A stretch of DNA of 64,000 bases from Ctenosaura bakeri (lineage: Eukaryota > Chordata > Lepidosauria > Squamata > Iguanidae): positions 62,001 through 126,000 of the forward strand of contig CAOLHI010000925.1 of the NCBI GenBank assembly GCA_948474755.1. The letters are read 5' to 3'. Shown here in pieces: positions 53,616 through 64,000 of the stretch; position 1 is the first letter of the stretch, and every line of letters begins with the position of its first letter. Below the pieces are notes generated by a model. The model was not told the origin of the DNA. It saw only the letters and a program-made list of their open reading frames with translations, and did not search any database. The position numbers and the translations under genes were made by a program.

Positions 53616-56600
53616 TACAGTGTTCCCACAATATCTCCTAAGTCAGAATGTTAATATGTCATGTGACTATGGTTTTTTTGCTTTTTCACTAAGGGAAACC
53701 AACAAAACCATTTTAAAAACAACATCAGCACACATCGTAACATTCCATTTCTATCAAAGAAAAAGTGAACCCTCAGGAATGAGATATTAAAGATTTTTAA
53801 AAAAGATTAATCACAAGGTTTAACACCATGGTAGCTATGTCAGCAATAATGTAGACGTGTTTTTCCTCAAATGTGGGTGACTGTGTTATCCTTAAAATTT
53901 GTTTTTTAAACTTAACAGTCAAAATCAGAGAGAGAGAGAGAAAGGCTACAGTACATTCTTTTTCTTTCAAATGGGAGTGCGTTCTCAAAAGCACACGATG
54001 TTAATTCTAGCTTGTTCGCACAAAAGATCACCAAGATTGCAAATCAGCAGATGTTTGTGTGACCATATCTACATCAAGCTAATGTAGCTTCAAGGTCAAA
54101 ATCCTTGGCTTGCAGAAAAATATACAGGAGATTCTAACAGATCCAGACATGCACCTTTAAAAGAAAACAGCTTTTAATGACAAATAGCACATTCATAACC
54201 TCCTCTTGCCAGGACATCTCATACTTCTGCAGTTACTACAGTCCTCCTCCAATCCTGCTGGCTTCTTTCATCAACTCAGTCTGCAGTCTTTCTGTGGATT
54301 GCCCATCCATAAGAATAATGGCAAGAAAACAAACAGCTTTTCAGAGAACTCCTATTCTACGTCTTCTCCCTGCTCCCAAACACATATACACACACAGAGC
54401 TGGGAGTAAGCATCATGAAATCAGTGTGACTTACTTCTGAGTACAGATACGGATTATATCCAGTCTGCTTTTCTCATCTCTACAAAGTTTCCATTCCTCA
54501 AGGACTTTTCCTCTAACCTGCACCACTTCTCAGTCATAACCAATTTCTTCTGTAGCTTCTGTTTTCTTTCACTTCCTTTCAGTTGCTCCTCTGGCCCAGG
54601 CCTAGCTTAGGTGTTCCCTAGGCTGCTACTTTTATTGTTGCTCCTGGGGCCTTCTTTTTGCTCCACCCTTCCTTAGTGGTTCAAGCCAAAGACATTCTCC
54701 ACCTCCACCACCACGAATTTTACTTCAACACATTTAAACAGGGGCGGGCAACTACAAAGGAGGCAGGGACTAAGTTGTGCCTCTGTGGGGCTCATACAAT
54801 CACAATTACTTGTGGCAGACATTTTGGGGAGAAGTTTGGCTTAAGATTGAGGCATTTAGGGCCAATAAAGGGTTCTGGGTGGGTGGAAGGAAACCACCAC
54901 ATCTGTGCTTAATTTGAATACTAGGTGTTGTTTTAGACTAAAAACTGCTCAAAATCAAATCAGAAAAAAAAATGAAACTTTTGGAAGGGCTGGGCTGGGG
55001 TTCCACGGGGATAAGCAGGGGCTTCAAAAGCTGGGTTCAAGGCCTGCATACAGCTCAGAGAGCATATTTTCCCCTTCCCTGATATAAAAGAGTGAAGGTC
55101 AGAAATGCATATGAACAACCAGGTTTAGGGAGAGTAACTCTTTACAGAAGACTGAGATTTTTTTTTAAAGGTAAAATTTTCAGGTGTCTTTTGCCTCCTA
55201 AACTCCATTGTTTCTAATGCTTAAAAAATCCTGCTGCTCTGTAATTCTCTGCAGAAGACACAGAGGGCGCATCCAGATGGACAGTCCAAAGGTATTGTGT
55301 AGTTATTCCATTCTTCCCTCCATAAGGGACTTTCTATGGTAAGGAAAACAAGACGGAAGAAGCTTTGGAGAAAAGCAGAGAACAAGTTAAAAACCTAGCC
55401 ATCTGGACCTCCTGTAAAATCTAATTTTTGAAGCAGAATAAAAGCCTCATTTGGAGGTATCCAGAGCTCCAATATTTCAATTAAAAAAATGCAGCATTCT
55501 TCCTTGGATGAAAAAGGCCTTTTCTCCTATGATATGCCTGCCAGTTTCAAAAAAGTCTAGTACACTTAAAATGAGGAGGAACAAGTTTCATACCCTTCCT
55601 GAATTTATATCAATTATCAGTACCTAAGACTGTTTTAGTCTGTTTTTTATGATCCAGTTGTAAACACAGACAGGAAATCTCATTACATTTAAAGTGTCTT
55701 CCACATTGTTTTTGAGATCTTGGTTTTTCATCTACCTCTGCACTGATTTACATGGTTATTTATTCTGAAATACAAAAAAGAAAAAAAGAAAAAAAAGACC
55801 TGTAACCCTTAATTACATGATGGGGGGAACTTTGCTGACTTTTGGTTCACTCGGGTATGTAAACAAGTCAGAGACTGGAGTGAGGTTAGAAACATATTAT
55901 TTCAAAAATTACTGATTGTGCAAACTAGTATTTGGCACAAACCATTTTAAGCTGACTTGTTCTGATATACCTATGTTGACCAAACTTCTAAATAAACATT
56001 TTTAAAGGATTACATTCTTTTGTATTAGAAAGAAAAATTAGAGATTGCTCAATCAAAGAGATTCAGAGAATCAGTCAACACCTATTGCCATGTATGCCAG
56101 AATTATTATCTTGTTTTCTCCTCTTCAGCTTCATATGTACTTCTTTGCGTATATCTGTAGTTACTACACACACTCACACACACCCTAAGCCCACAAACTG
56201 CACTCTATGCATCTGCCAAAATGGGTTGTGTGCTCACGAAAACTCATGCTATAACAGATCTTCTTGTTTTAAAAGTACTACCTGATTGTTTGCTACAACA
56301 GAATTGAGCAACATAGCCAGGAAGTGATTACTACATGGTTGGCACTGTGGATTTCACATTAGAAAAATGTATGAGCCTTTTCAGAACCAAGCCAAACACA
56401 TCTTAAGTAGACCTGAAGTTGCAGAAGACACATGGCTCTGGTGCTCACAGTGCATTAGGAGGTGAGGTAAGGACCCTGGTGAACAATGCTATATTCAGTT
56501 GAAATGAATAGCAGGATAGACAGATGCCCTCTCTGGTTTTAATAAGAGGCTTACTAGTTGAGTATCAGCAACCAAATCAGATGCAAAAGCCACTAGAGGT

Positions 56601-57359
56601 TTGCTCTTCTGGCATCAATGGCAGGGATGGGGAACAGCATGGCTAGGAGGCTCCAGCAATTGCCAGAGACAGACTACAGACTTGAGCATTAATTCACTGG
56701 AGAAAGGATGGTCTGGCTGTTAGGAGCTCTCAACTTTCTCATTAATGGAAGGACTGCAAAGAACCAGGCTCCTACTGGAGAAAAGGCAGACTAAGCTTGA
56801 TTCAGGTATGTTTAAATCCTCCCTGGACCTTTCCAATCCAGCTGCTATACTATACAAAATAATTTAAAAAAAAAACACCTATTTTATGTTTTTGGGCAAC
56901 CAGATAGCTGGGTTCTTCCAAGGCTTACCCAATTGTCAAATGTTGACTTATTTTCTGATATCACCTTCACAAACTAGCATGGATGTAAAAGTTATCCTAT
57001 ATTCATCCTATACAAGAATGGCAAGCTTATTCTTCATTTACGGACTGTTATGTAGCCAAAGCAGTACCACCCAGCCACAAGAGGGAAGTATTAGCAGGTC
57101 TGGGGAACTCCTACACTTTGCAAAAGTATATATGCAAAAATGGGAGGACAGAAGAAACACTAAAAGGAGGAGGCAACCAATCAAACCAAAAGAATGAGGA
57201 CCGAACACATTCATGAAATGCTGGCTGATGGTTGGAGAACAGTAACAAAACAGAAAATGGGCAGGGGTAGTTTAGGCATGAGGGGGAATGGGAATGGAGT
57301 ATCCTGGAAGGGGACATTAACTGCCTGACCAGAACCCTGATTGGAAGCACTTCATATTG

Positions 57360-57560
57360 GCACAGTGGTTAAATGCTGGTACTGCAGCCACAAGGTTGTG
57401 AGTTCGATCCTGCAGGGCTCCAGGTTGACTCAGTCTCCCGTAGGTCAGTAAAATTAGCACCCAGCTTGTGGGGGGCAATTAGCCAACACATTATAAACTG
57501 CTTAGAGAGCACTTAGCTGATAAGCGGTATAGAAATATACATGCTATTGCTATGCTATAT
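57360..57560 (+). mobile_element. tRNA-derived SINE
   Basis: CACAGTGGTTAAATGCTGGT, a B-box-like GAGTTCGATCCTG and the tail AAGCGGTATAGAAATATACA; inverted relative of 17517..17740. Confidence 0.7.
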
Positions 57561-57847
57561 TGAGACGTGTGTTGCAAGTATGGCTTGCACCAAGTACAGC
57601 ATTTTGTAACTGATGGAATAGTAATCAACACTGTGGACTGAACTTGTTGCTTATTATTCATAAGCACCTTCCCACTGCATTTTACAAAGCTGCTTGCTTA
57701 ACAACCACAATACAGGTTAACAATGTACTTCACTCCAATGTGTGGAAATGCAGCCTGGTGTCTTTTGTAAAAAAAATAAAAAATAAAAAATAAAAAAAAT
57801 CCCTCTGTAGGATATTTAGAGCATGATAATGTCGGGGGGGGGTATTA

Positions 57848-58068
57848 CAGTCGGCCCTCCATATCAGCAGATTCTGTATCCACAAATTCAACCAACCATG
57901 GCTTGAAAACATTCCCTACCTCCCCCCAAAATTCCAAAAAGCAAACTTTGATTTTGCCATTTTATATAAGGGACACCATTTTCCAACATGATTGTACATA
58001 ATGGAACTTGAAAATGCACAAATTTTGGTATCCATGGGGGTTCCTGGAACCTAGCGGAGGGCCCACTG
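57848..58068. mobile_element. Tigger-like MITE with TA target
   Basis: CAGTCGGCCCTCCATATC and CTAGCGGAGGGCCCACTG are inverted ends flanked by TA (57846..57847, 58069..58070). The internal TATATAAGGGACACCATTTT matches 3319..3532. Confidence 0.8.
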
Positions 58069-59191
58069 TATGTATCCACACATCCTCCCAAGCGTCTTCC
58101 CTTCTGCAGGATTTAAAATGCATGTTTGGAAAAAGGCTACCTCTCATAAGAAGTCAACTGAAATTCTTTCCAGCAACTTTTCCAAACAAAACAGCTTCTA
58201 CTAAAATTGAATAGAGGAATACAATTTTACAGTGGTGTAAAGGCTACACATAGATAGATATATATTTCTCTCTCCCCATCTGCTTGACTGTGATAAAGTC
58301 TGAGAGTAGTACTTCAAGCAAAGCACTCAGCTTTGCAACATCTCCCTCTGCTGCTGGAATGCCTCATGTACTATCTTTCCAAGTCAATGTTCAGTTTGCA
58401 TCAAACTGTATATTTTACATACACTTTGTTAATTAAATATATAAGTCACATTTACTTCCTTTCTCATTCTTAGCTTATATGAAACCTGACTTTTGGTGGT
58501 CTTTTCACGCACATTTATTCCAGATATGGCTGCCTGGCTCGGAGATTTTAGGAGTTTTGGTCCAATTAATTTATAAAAAAAAAACTTTTCTAAGCTCTGT
58601 TTTAACTCTGTTAACTTAATGGGAGACAAACACAGTCTAAGTATATACTGTATACAGTCTAAATACAGTCAGATTAAGCATTTTACAAGCCTATTTCAGG
58701 CTGTGAAAAAATGAAACAGCAAGCACGATTCCTGTTTTTTTAATCCATTAAAAAGAGAAGTGCTTCGAATGCAAAGGCACCAGAGCCTTGCCAGAAAGAA
58801 TATGACAGAGCTACAGTTATATTGATGTGGTGCTTGCAGGATGGACACACCCTGAAATGAACAGAGTTGTTTGTTATTCTGCATTTACTAGGATCCCTTA
58901 GGAAGGGATTGAGCTCTTTTGCTCTCTATAGTATATGTCTTTTTTTTTTTAAGCAGAAGCTTGTTCTGTACTGTTTCCAGATCAGTTTGAAGTTTTTCAA
59001 AAGTCTATATGCAATTTTAATACCTTTTCTCACATTTCCCCAAGTATATGCATTTTGAAGGTACTTCACTGTACATTTTTACACAATTTTGTACATTTTT
59101 TCCAAAATCAGAGCACTGATTGTAAAATTCAGAGAAGTTAAAAAAAATAACACTTGCATTCAATTAGAGTATTAGTTTTGAAAGTAAAATT

Positions 59192-59412
59192 CTGTTGTTA
59201 TGTGTCTTCAAGCCACCACCAACTTACTGCAACCTTCTCATAAGGTTTTCCTGGTGAGATATATTTAAAGGTGGTTTGAAATTGTCTTCCTCTAAAGCTG
59301 AGGGACTATGACTTGCCCAAGGTCACATAGTCGATTTCCATGGCTGAATGGGGATATGAACTTTGGTTTCCCAGAGTTCTAGTCCAACACTGAGACCATT
59401 ACACCACACTGC
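59192..59412 (-). mobile_element. tRNA-derived SINE, minus strand, decayed
   Basis: TTGTTATGTGTCTTCAAGCC, CTTGCCCAAGGTCACATAGT and ACACCACACTGCC follow the reversed SINE order. Confidence 0.65.
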
Positions 59413-59496
59413 CAGTAAGTAAAAATGAGCTTGGTTCATATTAAAATATGAAAATGACAAACATTGCCCCTACATCCCTAGTCTCCTTAAAAGTAT

Positions 59497-59670
59497 GTTT
59501 GACCAATGCCCTGAAGGCAGCAGATCTTGTCTGATCTTGGATGCTATGGAGGGCCAGGCCTGATTAGTGCTTGGAAGGAGACCTGGCACTATTCAGAAGT
59601 CAATGCAAACCTTCTCTGAACAAATTTTGCCAAGAAAACTGTATAAGATCACCACACTCAACAACAATAA
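59497..59670 (+). mobile_element. 5S-rRNA-derived SINE (5S-Sauria type)
   Basis: CCCTGAAGGCAGCAGATCTT, GTCTGATCTTGGATGCTATG and GGCCAGGCCTGATTAGTGCT follow 5S rRNA. The tail AATTTTGCCAAGAAAACTGT ends in (CAA)n. The tail type is shared with the tRNA-headed SINEs. Confidence 0.8.
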
Positions 59671-61002
59671 GTAAGCACACCTTATAAGCAGGGGAGAAAC
59701 CTGTAGGAGTTAATTCTTTAGACAGCTGGGGCTAAGGAGAAAGGCAATGAGCTAGAAATTCAGGGAAGGGAGCAGGTGTGCAGGAGTTGCTGGAAACTCA
59801 GAATCATAGTAGGCAGGGGTTCTGCTTATAATTGCCCTATTTATGTTCAGTCATCCATTTTCAAAACAAGAAATATTTTTTAAAACAAATAGTTTGCACA
59901 ACTGTAATGGAAAATCCTGTCAAGAAAAATGAGAGGAAAAAATGGAAAAGCCAAACTGTGAGTTAACCTTCTCCAACCTTGTATCCTTTATACACGTGGA
60001 ACTATAATTACCATTATCCTCAACCAGCTTTTCCAATGTCAAAATGGATCCCAACATACATGGAAGATGCCAGGTTGGTGAAGGTTGGCTTAGACTTTGT
60101 CTTTTCCATTTTTCCCTCCCATTTTTCTGACAAGATTTTTCATTTCCATCTTGGAGAGGGCTGTTGGTAAGCCAACCAACAAGAGGCCCAAGATCATTCA
60201 AGAACTCCTTCCTTATAATAAATGATCAATGTAGACACATTATTTGTTTGGAGAAATCACTGACAGCAACCTCCTAGCAAATAATCATACTAACACTGAA
60301 AAAATGTGTAAAGAAAATCATTCTAGCAGAACACAAACAGTTGTGGTTCATTCAAATCTTTGTCATTATTCTGGGAAATACGTTTTTCTCACTTCAACAA
60401 CCATTGCCCACGAAAATTTATCCAAGCAATAAATCATTGTCCTAGAGTTGCTGCATCTTCCAAGTTACAAAGAAAGCAGCAAATACCCTTAAGTTATAAC
60501 AATTACCAAAATATTCACTCCCAAATCCCACTGAAAATGAAGGTTTTACTGTACCTTACTGGATATAAGATTGTTTTGATCTGTATCAAGGGAAAACCAA
60601 AACTAACTCTCATCAGGACAAGTGACCTTGCTGTAATGAATCATGTAAATAGCGTGTGACTATGATGACTCTGAGTAGGTAGTGTCCAGATACAGCAATG
60701 TTGTACCTGCCTTGGATTAGTTTTGGAATGATTTCTAATAATTAAAGAACATGTCTACAGGTACATAAAAATTACCATGCAGCCATACATCTGCACATAA
60801 AGCCCTTTCAAAGGAGAATGACAAAAAGCAGGGCTGACGTACCTCTCACCCTTTCCTCCAATTCCTCCTGGCAAATAGAGGCCACAAGTCAGCCAGCCAG
60901 CCAGACTTTGTTCCCCTTCAAAGTGAAATTGGCTGGACCAGAAACTACTTCAGAGCCACTTCAGTCCACTCCATGGCTCTCTTGGCTGAGTGTGGAATAA
61001 TA

Positions 61003-61062
61003 ACAACAGCAGCAGCAACAACAACAACGGTAATAGTAGTAGTAGTAGCAGTAGTAATATAT
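61003..61062. repeat. Mixed trinucleotide repeat (CAA, CAG, TAG)
   Basis: AACAACAGCAGCAGCAACAA passes into TAGTAGTAGTAGCAGTAGTA. It adjoins a retroposon-like tail (CACCTTTCTCCCAGTGTG) at 61076-61100. Confidence 0.8.
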
Positions 61063-61474
61063 TGCATTCATATGCCACCTTTCTCCCAGTGTGATAACCA
61101 AGGTGCCTCACAAAAGGTAATACAAAATTAGTTAAAAGCATACCAATAAAATTAAAACAGTATTAAAAGATTGCCACTTTTAAAGTCACAGACAACACCA
61201 AATCATTAAAAAGCACACAAAAGTTAAGACTAGAGTGTCTGCCCACCTATAGGGACAAATTCTTTCCAATAATTCTCCCAAATGGCAAAATTGTAACATA
61301 AGAATTAAGAGCATAATTTTAAAAGCTATACTATAAAAACCAAAAGAAGGGGCTGGGCATTCCCATTTGTCTTCAGAAGTGGTGGAATGTACACATTCTC
61401 AGTAGATTTGTGCAGGTTTGTAATTGTTTTGAGCTATTCTGCAGAGACAAATTCTTCCAAGCTATTCTCCCAGA

Positions 61475-61660
61475 TGGCAAAATTACTGTATTTGCTGGCA
61501 TACAAGACTCATTCCCTCCCCCCAAAACATACTATTTAAAAAAGGGTATGTCTTATATGCCAGTGTGTCTCATACGCCAGCAAACAGTATTTGCCAGTGT
61601 ATAAATGGAGTGCGTCTTATACACAAGTGCATCTTACCTGCTGGCAAATAGGGTATAACA
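61475..61660. repeat. DNA-transposon-like repeat with internal GTATTTGC(T/C) copies
   Basis: TTTGCTGGCATACAAGACTC, CAGTATTTGCCAGTGTATAA and ACCTGCTGGCAAATA are direct and inverted versions of one motif, resembling a known vertebrate repeat with CTTATA(C/T) words. The class is not assigned. Confidence 0.45.
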
Positions 61661-64000
61661 CAAGAATTAAGAACACAGTTCTAAAACCTACACTATAAAG
61701 ACCCAAAGGGCTTAGCTGCATCAAATTAGACAAAAACAGTTCAGCTAATCTGACTTATCCTCACCAGTGCATTCCAGATATCCACATAAGTTTGTGTTCA
61801 TTAGATAACTTTCTGAAATAACTATAGCTGTACATTAAATACTACAACTGTACAAACAAAATGAATTTTGCTTGCAAGCACGTGAAAGGATGGTGTTCTT
61901 GAAAGAACAAAATATGGAGGGAGAAATACTCACATTGTGTCCTGCCAGTAAATGCACTGCTGAAGACACTACAGCCGCATATGTTGAACACAGAATGTGC
62001 TGAATATTCCATGTGCACTCATCTTCCCTGTGGTCATTACTGGCAGTGGTGATAAAAGTCAGCATGACTTAGTAAACCACTTCCTGTTATTTTTCACCAT
62101 GAATTTCTCTTGAAAAATAAAAACTGATATACAGCCCACCAAAGTCCAAAACAGTAGGCACATCACTCCCAACTCCCTTTCAAACTCTGTGCTCGGATCT
62201 GAGGAACAGTACTTTTAAAGTGCCATTTTTGTCTAACAATTTAGCAATTTCCTGTTCTTCAACTGAAATATATTTCAAAACACATTACAGGCTCAGAAAT
62301 AATGAAAACCTCATATACACTAGTCACATCAAATTGCTTGAAAGTTACAGAGTATTGATGTAACAATCAAAATAAATAGTGCTAAAAAGTACTTGGATCT
62401 ATGTAGCGGCCTATGTAAAAAGGCAGAGATAGCAAGACTCTTTAAAGCTAGCCATTTAACAATACCTTAATGTGACAAAGATACGTATGACTCTCATCTG
62501 CTTCTTAACACACAACTGAACCCATGCTTTACCCCCCTTTTTTTGCAATCTCATCATCTTGTTGCATTTCTAATCTACTCAGAACTTGGAAACTTTTGTT
62601 TTAATTACAGCTTTCTGAATTGTCCAATCTCAGTCGATTGACTCCTCCCCATGCTTTTATTATAGAGGAATTATTCTACAACAGCACCAAAGATTTATAC
62701 AACCATTGTTGTATTTGAACAAGTTACTTCATGGCTGTCCTTAGAGTCAATGCTCTTCTAATTTTAGAAGATAACTGCACCATATGAATCAGTGGGAGAT
62801 CTTGGTGTGATGTTAAATCCAAAATGGGAGATACAAATGCATACTATCTTCCACAAAACTGTCTTTTAACCTGCTCCCCTTGCTAACTGAGCTTTTGTTA
62901 TCAATTTTTCAGTGAAGGTAGTCCACCGGAGCGTATCTCATCTATGTCAGAGATACAGTCCTTCTTTGGTTTTCTGGGATCTTATTATTTACTTATTGTT
63001 TATCTTACTATTTTAGGATATTGCTATTTAACTTTGTGGTGACAAATATTCATTCTTTTCGGTCGGTCAAGTAAGCAGGGCCATTCAAAGCAGTCAAATT
63101 CCCTAAGGACATCAGGAGATAGGATTGTCATTTTTTTTTTATATAGTTCTAAATTCCTTATTACATCAGCTAGGTTTCTACTCAGCATGACAATATTGAT
63201 CTAGGTAGAAATAATTTATTAGGAATTATGTTTTCTTATTAGCTAATAGACCTGTAAATTTTTTCTGTTCTTGATTTAGTAAGCTAAATTTAAATAGATA
63301 AATTTAATAATTTAAATAAATAAATTTAAATAGAGTTGTATCCTGTCCTTCAGCCATTGGCTATGCTGTTTGGGAGAGTCTGGTAATTGTAGTTCAAAAA
63401 AGTAACTTTGGGATGCTCTGCATCCACAATGCCACCATCCCCTCCCCTCCTGTCTTCTCACTTGGGAGTCCGATGGAGTTGTTCAGTGCAGGTTAGTCCA
63501 CCAAAAGTATTCTAAACAGTTCCCTGGCGATGTTTTCACAATTACCAATAAAGAAGCATATGAAGCAGAAGATCCATCATAGGACTTGGAAAAACCTCTC
63601 ATGTCATGCAGTGTCATATACCTAAATCCCCTGCAATGGAGGGACATACCTCTCTAACTCTACCGTATGGTTGTTTGATGTAGTACAACATTCTGGACTA
63701 ACTCTAAATTTTGTATTGCCAGCCTTACCGTCTCAAGCCTGGTTTTTCACATCTACAGTTGGGGCAGAAGAAGAAAACATGCCTTCTGTCAGGTATTTCA
63801 CTACAAGCAAGTTCCAAAGATCATCTTGTAAAGGAGATCGTTGTGTGTAAACAAGCCAAGAAACAAATGCACCCACCCACCCACACTGTCCAGAATCACA
63901 ACATACAGCATACAACATACTTCCCCTCACATGTCAGCTTATGCTATACCATGAACGTTTTCCAGTTTAACCTGGCAACATATATGTCTTTTTTTTTTAA

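Larger units (their letters stand above)
49300..64000. other. Region upstream of the 49-kb LIMS1 exon
   Basis: No exon, CpG island or RNA gene is supportable. It is LIMS1 5' flank, or an intron if a further first exon exists beyond the window. Repeats listed separately occupy about 2.5 kb. The rest, including 53620-57350 and 61700-64000, shows no feature I recognise. Confidence 0.5.

Noticed and set aside
61003..61062. CRISPR-like array
   Set aside because: Simple trinucleotide repeats without spacers, in a vertebrate intron or flank.
49300..64000. Search for a third PINCH1 N terminus (short MLGVAAG-like exon recalled from mammals) and for the upstream neighbour GCC2
   Set aside because: No matching peptide, donor or CpG island found by eye; probably beyond the window.

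Overview
The window is vertebrate nuclear DNA, most likely from a squamate reptile. The genes are split into short exons with GT-AG introns. SINEs with 5S-rRNA-like heads (the squamate 5S-Sauria type), tRNA-headed SINEs with (ACA)n tails, Helitrons, hAT, Tigger/mariner-like and palindromic MITE-like DNA transposons fill the introns. Family names come from recognition by eye, not from a database search.

The main gene is LIMS1 (PINCH1), a five-LIM-domain adaptor of the ILK-PINCH-parvin complex at integrin adhesions, on the minus strand. Eight internal coding exons (33624 down to 17871) plus a terminal exon (14727..14841) join in consistent phase to a 325-residue protein, the usual PINCH1 length. 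Two alternative first coding exons lie upstream (37121..37299 and 49193..49299); both end two bases into a codon and fit the common acceptor at 33624. A second, homologous terminal exon at 16618..16765 would replace the last third of LIM5 with a different, lysine-rich tail (336-residue product).

About 7 to 10 kb beyond the LIMS1 3' end, a CpG island (about 4380..5110) carries exon 1 of a second minus-strand gene. Its first 25 residues match the RANBP2 (nucleoporin Nup358) N terminus, and the order LIMS1 then RANBP2 in the same direction agrees with the mammalian arrangement as I recall it. The exon appears to end at a GC rather than a GT donor. The rest of RANBP2 lies outside the window.

Layout from left to right: 1-4800 is the start of RANBP2 intron 1, with hAT, L1, Tigger-like and MITE copies; 4380-5110 is the RANBP2 promoter and exon 1; 5110-12250 is intergenic DNA dense in nested transposons, including a perfect 180-bp palindrome and a MITE split by a 1.7-kb insertion that holds an LTR-like unit; 12250-14841 is the LIMS1 3' UTR and main last exon; 16618-16765 is the alternative last exon; 17871-33624 is the LIM-coding body; 37121-37299 and 49193-49299 are the alternative 5' exons; 49300-64000 shows only repeats and no exon I can support.
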